DNA of 64,000 nt. Source: Myxococcus xanthus (GTDB lineage Bacteria > Myxococcota > Myxococcia > Myxococcales > Myxococcaceae). The stretch lies in assembly GCF_006402735.1 (NCBI RefSeq), contig NZ_CP017174.1:5932001-5996000 (forward strand), written 5' to 3'. The position numbers were made by a program, and so were the translations under genes. Positions 37,510 through 47,219 of the stretch are shown here, in pieces; within the stretch, counting starts at the first letter, position 1, and each line of letters begins with the position of its first letter. The notes under the pieces are model-generated. The model searched no databases. It was not told the origin of the DNA and was given only the letters and a program-made list of their open reading frames with translations.

Positions 37510-38988
37510 TCACGGGGCCATGGGTGTGGCCTGCGTCGTCGCCGTCGGCCCCTGCCCCGCGCGGTTGTCCGCACGAATGGTGAACGTGTAGGTCGTCCCG
37601 TTCACCAGGCCCTCCATGAGCCGCGACAGGTCGTTCGGGCTCACATAGAAGGTGTCCGTTTCGCCCACCGCAGGCTCGACCGTCACCACGTACCGCGAGA
37701 TACGCCCCCCATTCAATGGAGGCTCCGTCCACGACAGAAGCACCGTGCCGTCGCCTGGCGTGGCGGTGAAGTTCCCCGGCATCCCCGGCGCGGGATATGG
37801 CGTGGCCTGATCCTGAGTCGAATAATCACTCATCCCAGCCTCATTCCGGCTGTGGACCACGAGCAAATAGAGCACTCCGTTCCGAAGCCCCGTCGCAACG
37901 AAGCGCGTATCCGTGTTCGTTTCAGTCCGGGTCGAGGCGCCGCCAACCACACCCATGATCTCGACGCGGTAACCGATGAGGGGGCAGCCCCCGGTCTCCA
38001 CCGGCGCGAGCCAGGTGAGGGTGAGCTGCCCATCCCCGGGCGCGGCCATCAACGTCGTCGGCGCTCCTGGCAGGCCACAGGGCCGCTGCGCCTCGAACTC
38101 CGCGGGCGCCCCCTCTCCCTGCGCATTGATCGCGATGACGACGACGCGATACGGCGTGCCCGTGGACAGGTTCCTGAACCAGTGCAAGGTCTCCGTCGTA
38201 TCGGCGGTCTGGACCACCGAGTCCCCCTCCCGCAGGACCAGCCGGTACCCGGTAATGGGGCTGCCGCCCGTGTCCCCTGGCTCCCAGCCGAACGCCAGCG
38301 CGGTCGCGGTCCGGTTGTGCACCCACAACCGGGGCGCGCCAGGGACGGACACCGGCGTCACCGCGACCGGCGCGGACTCCGGCCCCGCAACCACCGCGTT
38401 GGCAGCCGCCACGGTGACTTGATAGTCGGTGCCGTTGATGAGTCCTGAAACGGCGGCGTGCAGCTCCGTTGATGCCTGTGTCGCTACCACCGTCTCTCCC
38501 TGCCGGACGGTGACGGTGTAGCCGGTGATGGGCATGTCCGTCGCCTCGGGAGGGCTCCAGGCCACATTGGCACTGCGGTCTCCCGGCGTCGCGGTGACCT
38601 CGCGCGGTGCTCCCGGAATCACGCGGGGCGTGACGGCCTCGGAAGGCGCGGACGCGGGCCCTTCGCCCTGCGCATTGATGGCCACGACGACCAGCGTGTA
38701 CGTCTCACCGTTGGTCAGCCCCGTGAGCGTGAGCGAGGTGCTTGTCCCTTCCAGGGTGTGGGCGACAACGCCGTTGCGCAGGGCACGAACCTCGTAGCGC
38801 TGAATGGGGCTGTCGCCCGCATCTTCTGGCGCCGACCAGGTCGCGGTGACCAGGGAGTCACCTGGTGTGGCCGACACGGAGCGAGGCGCTCCTGGCACAC
38901 CCGAAGGCGTTGGTTCACTCTCTCCCCCACACGCCGCCAACCCCACCAGGAGCAGCAGACACCAGGATTTCAACGGGATACGGCGCAT
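37510..38988 (-). CDS. Fibronectin type III repeat lipoprotein (copy B)
   Basis: 492 residues from MRRIPLKSWC, which has AGGTGAG upstream; ten codons of earlier reading are rejected. Lipobox LVGLAACGG anchors it. Five FnIII-like units follow, each starting VPGAPRSVSATPGDSLV-like and containing TYTLVVVAIN- or YRVVVIAIN-type strands. It is a paralogue of copy A, with the same unit spacing and the same first-unit wording. It is directly downstream of tRNA-Arg on the same strand, and its stop abuts a partial copy of that tRNA. Probable outer-surface adhesin or structural protein; ligand unknown. Confidence 0.85.
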   Translation of the reverse strand: MRRIPLKSWCLLLLVGLAACGGESEPTPSGVPGAPRSVSATPGDSLVTATWSAPEDAGDSPIQRYEVRALRNGVVAHTLEGTSTSLTLTGLTNGETYTLVVVAINAQGEGPASAPSEAVTPRVIPGAPREVTATPGDRSANVAWSPPEATDMPITGYTVTVRQGETVVATQASTELHAAVSGLINGTDYQVTVAAANAVVAGPESAPVAVTPVSVPGAPRLWVHNRTATALAFGWEPGDTGGSPITGYRLVLREGDSVVQTADTTETLHWFRNLSTGTPYRVVVIAINAQGEGAPAEFEAQRPCGLPGAPTTLMAAPGDGQLTLTWLAPVETGGCPLIGYRVEIMGVVGGASTRTETNTDTRFVATGLRNGVLYLLVVHSRNEAGMSDYSTQDQATPYPAPGMPGNFTATPGDGTVLLSWTEPPLNGGRISRYVVTVEPAVGETDTFYVSPNDLSRLMEGLVNGTTYTFTIRADNRAGQGPTATTQATPMAP

Positions 38989-39170
38989 CACACTCACCTC
39001 GCTCCATGACTCCAGCAACGAGTCCCCCCGGGGACTTCGCCACCTGACGAATGAGCGCGGACTCTAGTAGAGCCCATGCGCCATGAAGATTGGGTGAAGC
39101 CGGACACCGCGTGTAGCCCGCAGGACGGGTGCAGCGTGCCTGGAAGTCTCCGCCCCTCGCGGGAAAGACA

Positions 39171-39213
39171 AAGGCCCGGAACCGGCGGGATGAATCCCTC
39201 GGTTCCGGGCCCT
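39171..39213 (-). terminator. Intrinsic terminator of tRNA-Arg
   Basis: GGCCCGGAACCG (39173-39184) and CGGTTCCGGGCC (39200-39211) form a perfect 12-bp stem with a further small stem in the loop. On the minus strand it is followed by TTTGTCTTT. It lies eight bases after the tRNA 3' end. Confidence 0.85.
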
Positions 39214-39220
39214 GTCCCTG

Positions 39221-39294
<74 letters not shown>

Positions 39295-39402
39295 AGACAG
39301 CTCTGACGGTGGGGCACAAGTAGCCGAAGTTCCCCGCCGAAGCAAGCACGCAATCCCCCAACCGGATGCGTGCGCCGCCCCATTCCCCCCAAAGGCGGCC
39401 GG

Positions 39403-42400
39403 TTACGGCTGCCTCCTCCGGCGAGCGGCCAGCAGGGCGAACGCCACGAACCCCAGGGAGGCGACAGGCGCCTGGCCACTGCCACCCAATGAACAGCTCA
39501 GGCCTCCTCCTCGCGAGTCGATCTCCGTGGATGGGATGAGCGTGAAGGTCACGAGCTCGCTGGCCGCGCTCTGGTTGCGAGCCAGGTCCACCGCGTAGAC
39601 GCTCACGGAGTGCTCGCCGTCGGGCAACGACCCCGTCAGGGTAAAGCGCCACTGCCCCGCTCCATCCACGGACGCCCGCCCGCGTTCGTCGCCATCCACC
39701 CTGATCACGACTTCGCTGGCCTCCCCCAGTGCGGTTCCTCGAAACTGCGGCGTGCGCGTCTCCACGAGGGCACCGGGCGTCGGGAAGCTCAGCGAAGGGA
39801 CCTCTGGGGGCGTGTCATCCACCGTCCAGGTGTAGCTCTCCGGGGAGTCGTCCACGTTCTCCACGCTGTCCACAGCACGGACTTGCAGCGTGTGCGCCAC
39901 CTGCGAAAGCGGAGGCAGCGTGACGGGGTTGTCGCAGGGCGCGAATGCGGCGCCATTCAGACTGCATTCGTAGCGAACCTCCTCTTCATCGGAGCCGAAC
40001 AAGAACACGGAGCGCGACGAGTGGTCGAACAAGCCAGGCTTGTTGATGATGCTCGTCTCGGGCCGCTTGGAGTCGACCAACCAGGTATGGGTGGCAGGCG
40101 TCGGATCCAGATTGCCAGCAAGGTCGCGGGCGCGAACGCTGAGGAGATAGGTACCATCCTGGGGAACCATGACCTCGTAAGGCGTCGTGCAGTCCCGGTA
40201 TTGCTCGTCATTGAGGCTGCACTGGAAGCCAGCGAAGTTCACCTCCTGCCGATGCTCAAACTCGAAAGTGACGGTCCGTTCGCGGCCCCGAGCAGGGGGC
40301 GCCCCGGTGATGGTGGTGTCCGGCGGCGTGACGTCCACGGTGAAGACGCGCGGCTCGGAGGCGTTCAGTGAGCCCGTGTTGGATGCCGGGTCCGTCAACG
40401 TGGCGCGAAGGGTGTACTGCCGCTCCTCCAACTGGAGGCCGCTCAGCTCCCAGGAGAGAGTGCCGCTCGTCGCCGCCTGCCCGACGTTCAGTGCCCCCAG
40501 ATACACCGTCACCGTCCCGGCCTCGGGGGCGGTTCCCCGGATGACAGGCGTGGTCGTGTTGACGTACGCCGTTATGGGCTCCGTGATGAGCGGTGGCCCC
40601 GGGGCAACCGTATCCACGGACCAGGTGTAGGAGGCACCCGTCTCATCCCGGTCTCCGTTGTCCTGGTCCACGGCGTGGACATTCAGCGTGTGCCGTCCAT
40701 CCGATACGTTGAAGGGGTGCTCAGTCTCCCGATCCTCTGGATCTGGCGTGATGGAGCCACAGTCGACTTCGGTCTGGTCATCCAGTTTGCACCGGAACGC
40801 CACATGCCCCTTGTTCGACGTGAAGACAAACCTGGCCACCGACTCGTTGGTGAGCTGCGGTGGCCGCGCCCTGATCTCAGTGATGACAGGACCGGAGTCG
40901 ACCCGCCAGACATGCGTTGCGGGCGTGTCGTCCACGTTTCCCGCCGTGTCCACGGCGCGAATGAGCATCTTGTGCACCCCGTCGTCGACCTGGAACTCGA
41001 CGCCAGAGACGCACCTCTCGAAGGGGTCTCCATCCAGGCTGCACTCGTAATAGTCGACATCCGAGTCCTGAGGTGACGCAAAGCCAAACGTCGCGACCAG
41101 GTCACTCGTCAATTCCGCAGGCGCCTGCGTAAACACCGTGTTGGGAGGGGTCACGTCCACACGCCACAAATGGCTGGCCGGCGACGCGTCACTGTTTCCC
41201 GCCCGGTCGACCGCCCTGACGTGAAGCTGGTAGGTGGTGCCATTGACGAGGTCGTTGATGACATGGGCAGAGGGACACGTCTGCCAGGTTCCCGTGGTGG
41301 ACTCGGGCTCCGTCGTGTCCAGCCTGCATTCGAAACGGACTACGTCCGTCGCGGAGGAGGTGAAGCCAAATGCCGCCGAGCGGGAGTTGTTCGGGTTCCG
41401 CGGGGGGACCGGAGACGTGAGACTGATGGCGGTATCTGGCGCGGCCGTATCCACCACCCACATATGCATCACGGGCGTCGGGTCCACGTTGCCCGCTTCA
41501 TCCACCGCCCTCACCTGCAACGCGTGCGTCCCGTCCGCCGGCGGAGTGACAGGCGTGAAGGGCGAGGTGCACGTCGCGAAGGGCGCCGAGTCCAGGCTGC
41601 ACTCGAAGCGCACCACGTCCGTGTCGTCGCTACTGAATGCGAACGGCACGTTCTGTGACGTCACCTCCGGCAACGCAGCGGTGAACTCCGTGTCGGGCGC
41701 CACCAGGTCCACCGTCCACGAGTGCGGGACGTCCGTCCCCCGATTTTCGGCACGGTCCACCGCGCGTACCAACAACGTGTAGCGCGAGCCATGCGTCAGG
41801 TTCGAATAGAGCTTCGAGGCGGGGCACGTAGCCCACGTGCCAGTCGTCGAACTGCCCGTCGCGGGCACCTCCGCCAGTTGGCATTCGAAGCGCACGACAT
41901 CCGCGGCCGTCGAATCGAAGTCGAAGCCCGCCGTCGCCTGGTTGCTGGGGTCCGGCGGGCCCAGTCGAATCGTCGCCGGAGGCCCGTCCGTGTCCACCAC
42001 CCAGGTATGCATCGCGGGCGTCGGGTCCACGTTGCCCGCTTCATCCACCGCCCTCACCTGCAACGCGTGCGTCCCGTCCGCCGGCGGAGTGACAGGCGTG
42101 AAGGGCGAGGTGCACGTCGCGAAGGGCGCCGAATCCAGGCTGCACTCGAAGCGCACCACGTCCGTGTCGTCGCTGCCGAATGCGAACGGCACGTTCTGTG
42201 ACGTCACCTCTGGCAACGCAGCGGTGAACTCCGTGTCGGGCGCCACCAGGTCCACCGTCCACGAGTGCGTGTCCTCCGTCCCCGGATTGTCGGCACGGTC
42301 CACCGCGCGTACCAACAACGTGTAGCGCGAGCCATGCGTCAGGTTCGAATAGAGCTTCGAGGCGGGGCATGTAGCCCACGTGCCAGTCGTCGAACTGCCC

Positions 42401-45120
42401 GTCGCGGGCACCTCCGCCAGTTGGCATTCGAAGCGCACGACATCCGCAGCCGTCGAATCGAAGTCGAAGCCCGCCGTCGCCTGGTTGCTGGGGTCCGGCG
42501 GGCCCAGTCGAATCGTCGCCGGAGGCCCGTCCGTGTCCACCACCCAGGTATGCATCGCGGGCGTCGGGTCCACGTTGCCCGCTTCATCCACCGCCCTCAC
42601 CTGCAACGTGTGCGTCCCGTCCGCCGGCGGAGTGACAGGCGTGAAGGGCGAGGTGCACGTCGCGAAGGGCGCCGAGTCCAGGCTGCACTCGAAGCGCACC
42701 ACGTCCGTGTCGTCGCTACCGAATGCGAACGGCACGTTCTGTGACGTCACCTCCGGCAACGCAGCGGTGAACTCCGTGTCGGGCGCCACCAGGTCCACCG
42801 TCCACGGGTGCGTATCCTCGGGACTTTGATTCCCGGCACGGTCCACCGCGCGCACCTCCAACGTGTAGCCGTGCCCGTGCAGGAGCCCGGACAGGACATG
42901 GTTCGCCGGGCACGTCGCCCACGCGCCGTATTCCGGGTCTTCCTCGGGAGGAACCGCCACGCCCAGTCTGCACTCGAAGCGGTCCAAATCACTGGCATTC
43001 GAATCAAAACCAAACGCAGCAATGTCCAAATGAGACATGGACACAGGAGGCGCTGGATTCGTCGAGCGAATGCTCACATCCGGTGAGTCGTGGTCCACCA
43101 CGAATTCAATGACGGCGGGCGTCGGGTCCTCGTTCGTCGCGGCATCGATCGCCCTCGCCTCGAACCGGTAGGTGCCGCCGGCCGCTGAGATGTCATGACT
43201 GGAAACGGACGTGCAGGGGCTGAAGGCTGGCGTGGGCTGAGAAGGCCGCGTGAGCCGGCACTGCAGCGTGCAGGGGAGGGTCGCCGCGTTATCGCATCGC
43301 TGGCCCTCTGCCTCATCTCCTTCGACGGTGAAGGTGATTTCATCGGCATTGGTCGGAAACGACAGGCTCGTAGAGGCGCGTGTATCCGGTGGGCGGGTGT
43401 CCACGGTGACAGGCAAATCCGTGCAGTAACTCCCCTGCAAACCCTGGCGCTCCACGGCCGCCTTCAGCGTGTTGCTCCCCTCTTGAAGCGGGACGTTCAC
43501 GGCGTATGTGCCATTCGCACCGATGACGGTGCGCACCACGAACTCCTGCACCGAGGCCTGGCCGGGGCGGTTCCGATAGATCAATAGCCCGGCCCCAGGC
43601 GCTCCGGTTCCTGTCACCAGCGGAGACGAGGTCTTCACCAGTGCGTTCGCGATGGTCAGCTCCGGCGCGGCAATCGTCTCGGGCATACCGCCCACCAGGA
43701 AGGTGACCGAGCCGACGTAGGGAGGGAGCCGGATGGACGATGCAGGAGGCATCGCCCCCCGAGCCACCGGCGCCTCGCCATCGTCCGAGGTCAGCCCCGC
43801 CACGCCACTGTCGACCGAGATGGGACAGGTCGACGAAGCGCCCGCCTGAAGCAGGACACGTCCACCACCGCCGCCACCGCCCGGGCCCGCGGCGTTCACC
43901 GTCCCCGACTGCACACTATCGACATCACCTCCGTTGCCACCGTTCGCCACGATAGCGGTGGTGCTGCAGGTCTCCGTCAAGCGGACGGAGATGGAGCCAC
44001 CCGCCCCACCACCGCCGCCACTGTCCGAACTCTCGGCGGCGGACGCGCCAGACGCATCGACCCGGCCACCTGACAGGCTGGCCGCGCGAAGGAAGACAAT
44101 CCCGCCTCCCCGTCCACCGTTGGGAGCCGGAGCGGTCGCCGTGTGTCCCTGACCGCTGCCGCCTCCACCGCCGAACGTCAGGTGGTCGAGCGGTGAATAG
44201 CTCAGAGACGTGCCACCACGCCCGCCCATGCTCCGGCTGCCGTCCATCGACCTGCCCCCCAATCCGCCCATACCCGCGTTGCCGCCACCACCGCCGCCAG
44301 ACTGTTTGCACACGCCGCCGCCGCCGCCATGGGTGAAGTTCCTGAGGCCTCGAAGGGCCCCGGCCCCGGTGTAGCGCGTGGTCGACAGCCCCTCCCCCTT
44401 CATCCCTAGCCGGAAGTCCCCGGCCCCGTCATCGGTTCGGTCACACCCCTCCGCAGGGTCGTCTTCGACTTCTTCACGCGTGAACACGCCGCCACGGAAT
44501 CCGGCCGACGCGGCGCTGATGACGCCCGTGCCATTGAGTTGGATGCCCTCTTGAGCCAGGAACGCCACGACGCCGCCCGACGCGCCATCCCAAGGCAACG
44601 CCTCGATACGCGCGCCGTCCGCGACGGTGACGGAGGTGTACTGGGGAACGAGAATGACCTGTGTGGCGTCAGGAGCGTAGCTGTACTTGAGCGGCTGTGA
44701 CAGCACCAGCGCCCCCGTGGTGCTGTTGAAGCCCGTAATCGTTCCCAACTCCCACCGGCCCACCGCGCTGTTCCCCAACTCGAGCGTGTCCTGCTCGAAC
44801 GCCTCATCGGGGACCTCGGTCGGGGTGATGCCCGTTGTCTGGAGCACCATCACCAATCGGTCGTTGGCGAAGTTGGAGGCAGCGTTGCCCTGGCGCCGGT
44901 TGCCCAGCATCAGTTGAGGACGCCCCTCGCTCGTTGTCGTGATGGCAATCACCGGGGCGTAGGTATTGACCTGCACCTCCGTGGGCTGGTTCTGGGCGGA
45001 CGGGACCGTCAAGCCATCGCTGCCCAATCCCAGGAAGAACGTGTCCGGCCCAGCCACCGCGACAATGGCGCTCAACAACACGCCCGCCGCGAGCGCCGCC
45101 TTGAGCCCCGTGCCCTTCAT
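39403..45120 (-). CDS. Giant Ig-like repeat surface protein, AgmC-like
   Basis: About 1905 residues from MKGTGLKAALAAGV, with AGAGGGG ahead of the ATG; the signal peptide ends near VAVAGP. A Gly-rich domain (about 220-460, GGRGGTSLSY, GGGGGSGQGH, GGGGGAGGS) is followed by about 14 Ig/bacterial repeat units marked FECSLD-like, LQVRAVDEAGNVD and TWVVDT motifs. Two consecutive pairs are almost identical in DNA. The C-terminus LSCSLGGSGQ...LGFVAFALLAARRRRQP, with a Cys, a helix and an Arg cluster, resembles a MYXO-CTERM sorting signal. The architecture recalls proteins annotated as adventurous gliding protein AgmC; this is from memory. It follows the OmpA/TSP3 gene by 30 bases and probably sits on the cell surface with it. 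Confidence 0.8.
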   Translation of the reverse strand: MKGTGLKAALAAGVLLSAIVAVAGPDTFFLGLGSDGLTVPSAQNQPTEVQVNTYAPVIAITTTSEGRPQLMLGNRRQGNAASNFANDRLVMVLQTTGITPTEVPDEAFEQDTLELGNSAVGRWELGTITGFNSTTGALVLSQPLKYSYAPDATQVILVPQYTSVTVADGARIEALPWDGASGGVVAFLAQEGIQLNGTGVISAASAGFRGGVFTREEVEDDPAEGCDRTDDGAGDFRLGMKGEGLSTTRYTGAGALRGLRNFTHGGGGGVCKQSGGGGGGNAGMGGLGGRSMDGSRSMGGRGGTSLSYSPLDHLTFGGGGGSGQGHTATAPAPNGGRGGGIVFLRAASLSGGRVDASGASAAESSDSGGGGGAGGSISVRLTETCSTTAIVANGGNGGDVDSVQSGTVNAAGPGGGGGGGRVLLQAGASSTCPISVDSGVAGLTSDDGEAPVARGAMPPASSIRLPPYVGSVTFLVGGMPETIAAPELTIANALVKTSSPLVTGTGAPGAGLLIYRNRPGQASVQEFVVRTVIGANGTYAVNVPLQEGSNTLKAAVERQGLQGSYCTDLPVTVDTRPPDTRASTSLSFPTNADEITFTVEGDEAEGQRCDNAATLPCTLQCRLTRPSQPTPAFSPCTSVSSHDISAAGGTYRFEARAIDAATNEDPTPAVIEFVVDHDSPDVSIRSTNPAPPVSMSHLDIAAFGFDSNASDLDRFECRLGVAVPPEEDPEYGAWATCPANHVLSGLLHGHGYTLEVRAVDRAGNQSPEDTHPWTVDLVAPDTEFTAALPEVTSQNVPFAFGSDDTDVVRFECSLDSAPFATCTSPFTPVTPPADGTHTLQVRAVDEAGNVDPTPAMHTWVVDTDGPPATIRLGPPDPSNQATAGFDFDSTAADVVRFECQLAEVPATGSSTTGTWATCPASKLYSNLTHGSRYTLLVRAVDRADNPGTEDTHSWTVDLVAPDTEFTAALPEVTSQNVPFAFGSDDTDVVRFECSLDSAPFATCTSPFTPVTPPADGTHALQVRAVDEAGNVDPTPAMHTWVVDTDGPPATIRLGPPDPSNQATAGFDFDSTAADVVRFECQLAEVPATGSSTTGTWATCPASKLYSNLTHGSRYTLLVRAVDRAENRGTDVPHSWTVDLVAPDTEFTAALPEVTSQNVPFAFSSDDTDVVRFECSLDSAPFATCTSPFTPVTPPADGTHALQVRAVDEAGNVDPTPVMHMWVVDTAAPDTAISLTSPVPPRNPNNSRSAAFGFTSSATDVVRFECRLDTTEPESTTGTWQTCPSAHVINDLVNGTTYQLHVRAVDRAGNSDASPASHLWRVDVTPPNTVFTQAPAELTSDLVATFGFASPQDSDVDYYECSLDGDPFERCVSGVEFQVDDGVHKMLIRAVDTAGNVDDTPATHVWRVDSGPVITEIRARPPQLTNESVARFVFTSNKGHVAFRCKLDDQTEVDCGSITPDPEDRETEHPFNVSDGRHTLNVHAVDQDNGDRDETGASYTWSVDTVAPGPPLITEPITAYVNTTTPVIRGTAPEAGTVTVYLGALNVGQAATSGTLSWELSGLQLEERQYTLRATLTDPASNTGSLNASEPRVFTVDVTPPDTTITGAPPARGRERTVTFEFEHRQEVNFAGFQCSLNDEQYRDCTTPYEVMVPQDGTYLLSVRARDLAGNLDPTPATHTWLVDSKRPETSIINKPGLFDHSSRSVFLFGSDEEEVRYECSLNGAAFAPCDNPVTLPPLSQVAHTLQVRAVDSVENVDDSPESYTWTVDDTPPEVPSLSFPTPGALVETRTPQFRGTALGEASEVVIRVDGDERGRASVDGAGQWRFTLTGSLPDGEHSVSVYAVDLARNQSAASELVTFTLIPSTEIDSRGGGLSCSLGGSGQAPVASLGFVAFALLAARRRRQP
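41447..42806 (-). repeat. Near-identical 543-bp tandem repeats within the surface-protein gene
   Basis: The DNA from about 41463 recurs from 42006 and, in part, from 42549 to about 42806, with an exact 543-base period (181 codons, no frame change) and only scattered substitutions. Each unit encodes two Ig-like domains. Other repeats in the gene are much more diverged, so these copies are recent or kept alike by gene conversion. The copy number could vary between strains and is prone to assembly collapse. Confidence 0.9.
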
Positions 45121-45150
45121 CAAGACGCCCCTCTTTGGATGGCCCATGGC

Positions 45151-46989
45151 TTAGCGACGGGGGGTGCCCGTCTTCTCCTTTTCGGGAACCACCAGCAGGA
45201 ACTCCACGCGGCGGTTGTTCTCGCGGCCGTTGGAGGTCGCATTGCTATCGATGGGGCGGTCCTGGCCAAAGCCCACGGACTGCAGCCGGCCCGGCTCCAC
45301 GCCCTTGGTGATGAGGTACTGACGCACCGACTCCGCGCGGCCCTGCGACAGCCGGCGGTTCGCGTCCGGGAAGCCACGGTCATCCGTGTGCGCGCCCACG
45401 ACGACGGACGGAATCTCCGGGTGCTCATTGATGACCTTCGCCACCCAGTCCAACACTTCGAAGGAGCGGCTCTGCACGCGTGCCTGCGCGGGCTCGAAGA
45501 ACACCTTGCCCATCACCACCAGGCGGTCCGGCCGCAGCTCCACCAGGGGAAGGACATGCAGCGGGCAGCCCAGGTTCTTCGCGTCGCCGGGCTCGTTGGC
45601 ACAGCTGTCCACACGGTTGGGGACGCCGTCCTTGTCCGAATCCGACTCGGGGCAGCCATTGCGCTCCGCGGGCCCCGGCTCGCTGGGACACTCATCCTTG
45701 TCGTTGTCGATGCCGTCGCCGTCGGTGTCCCGAATCGGGCAACCGCGATTGTCCGCGGGTCCCGGGTCCGTGGGACAGCTGTCGATTTCGTCCGGGACCT
45801 CGTCCCTGTCCTCGTCGGGAGTGGGGCAGCCCTGCCGCGCCGCGGGTCCCGGCTCCAACGGGCAACCATCGAGCATGTCCTCGATGCCATCGCCGTCGGT
45901 GTCCTGCGCGGAGCAGCCGCTGCGCGCCACGTCACCCGCCACCAGGGGGCACTTGTCATCAGTGTTGCGCACGCCATCGCCGTCCTCGTCGAGGTCGGGG
46001 CACTCCACGACCTTCACCTCCGGCGGGAGTCCCATCTCGCACATGACGGACGACTCGCCCGGGCCGCGCGGCGGCGTCACCTGGCCGAAGGAACCGCCCA
46101 CCATCAACCGGAACAGCGGCGTTCCCGGCGCGGAGCCCACGCCAATACCTACCAGCCCGAACACCTCCAAGGAGGAGTTGACCAGGTAGCGACCGCCCGG
46201 CAGCAGCTCCACGGAGGCGGGCTGGTTGGTCAGCGGCACCATGCCCCGCACGTTGAACTCCCACCGCGTCCGCCGCCCCGTGGTCGCGAGCGCCAGGCCC
46301 ACCCGGAGCTCCTCGCCCACCTCGTCTTCGAGGTCGCCTTCCTTCTCCGTCAACAACAACCGGGGCCGCCGCGTGTACCCGACCTCCGCCCCCGCCCGGA
46401 TGAAGCCGAAGTGGCGCCCCACCATCACCTTCGGCGAGAAGCGCAGCGAATCTCCATCCCGTGAGAACGCATCCCGTGAGCCCAACGGCAATCCCACGCC
46501 CAGCTCCACGGCGAGGTCCACGCCGCCATGCACTTCCTGCCGCAACAAGCCAAACCGCCCGCTCACCAGGGGCGTCGCCAGGGCCTGGCTCGCGGGCGCG
46601 GCGATGTTCCGCTCCTGCATGAGCAGGGTATCCCCACCTTGAAAGGCAACCAGCGGCACCTGGAGCCCGACCTGAAGCCAGGCCAACGGCGCATAGGCGG
46701 CGGCCAGATGCGCGGTGGCCCGATTCCCGACCACCGCCAGCTCACGGCCCGTGTCGACGAAGAGCAGCGGGTTGTGGGCGTAGTGCGCCAGGACGGTCGC
46801 GCGGTAATGTCCCTTGGGCAGGAGCTCACCGAGCCCCACGAGGAGCGAGCCTTCCGCCCCGGGGTTCAGCTCCAAGCGCTCCAGATCGAAACCGCGCTGG
46901 AGGGGCGATGCATCCTGCGCCCCGGCGGACAGGGACGTCAGCGCGAGTGCCAGCGCGAGCCCGCGGTGCAGGAGCTCTTTTCTTCTCAT
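45151..46989 (-). CDS. OmpA-family outer-membrane protein with thrombospondin type-3 repeats
   Basis: 612 residues. Signal peptide MRRKELLHRGLALALALTSLSAGA. Residues about 40-340 look like a beta-barrel. A run of calcium-binding TSP3-type repeats follows (about 345-470: DLDEDGDGVRNTDDKCP, DTDGDGIEDMLDGCP, DTDGDGIDNDKDECP and others). The C-terminal OmpA domain (about 490-605) has the peptidoglycan-binding signature HTDDRGFPDANRRLSQGRAE and ENNRRVEFLLV. It would link the outer membrane to the cell wall. GGGGAGA precedes the ATG. It is the first gene of a pair with the giant repeat protein and diverges from the T6SS operon. Confidence 0.9.
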   Translation of the reverse strand: MRRKELLHRGLALALALTSLSAGAQDASPLQRGFDLERLELNPGAEGSLLVGLGELLPKGHYRATVLAHYAHNPLLFVDTGRELAVVGNRATAHLAAAYAPLAWLQVGLQVPLVAFQGGDTLLMQERNIAAPASQALATPLVSGRFGLLRQEVHGGVDLAVELGVGLPLGSRDAFSRDGDSLRFSPKVMVGRHFGFIRAGAEVGYTRRPRLLLTEKEGDLEDEVGEELRVGLALATTGRRTRWEFNVRGMVPLTNQPASVELLPGGRYLVNSSLEVFGLVGIGVGSAPGTPLFRLMVGGSFGQVTPPRGPGESSVMCEMGLPPEVKVVECPDLDEDGDGVRNTDDKCPLVAGDVARSGCSAQDTDGDGIEDMLDGCPLEPGPAARQGCPTPDEDRDEVPDEIDSCPTDPGPADNRGCPIRDTDGDGIDNDKDECPSEPGPAERNGCPESDSDKDGVPNRVDSCANEPGDAKNLGCPLHVLPLVELRPDRLVVMGKVFFEPAQARVQSRSFEVLDWVAKVINEHPEIPSVVVGAHTDDRGFPDANRRLSQGRAESVRQYLITKGVEPGRLQSVGFGQDRPIDSNATSNGRENNRRVEFLLVVPEKEKTGTPRR

Positions 46990-47219
46990 GGTTCTCCCCG
47001 AAGCCGTCTGGGTACCCCGGGAAGACCCGCAGTTTCAAGCCAGCCCCCCTTTTCCACTCTACACCGAAGTCCGACCTGGAATGGGGTGGCCCCAGCGTCA
47101 GCGCACGCCGGCAATGAAAATTTCGTGTCAGGCCCCCCTGGTACGCCAATTCGTGGCATGCTGCCGCACCACAAACGGGCCCAATCCTATGGACGAGGCC
47201 CCGCGCTGGGGGTCTGTGG

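Noticed and set aside
40000..43600. Tandem repeats as a CRISPR array
   Set aside because: The repeats are 543 bases long, coding in one frame, with no unique spacers.
47140..47175. TGGCATGCTGCCGC as a sigma-54 promoter for the T6SS operon
   Set aside because: The GG and GC dinucleotides are not at the required spacing and the TTGC element is missing.
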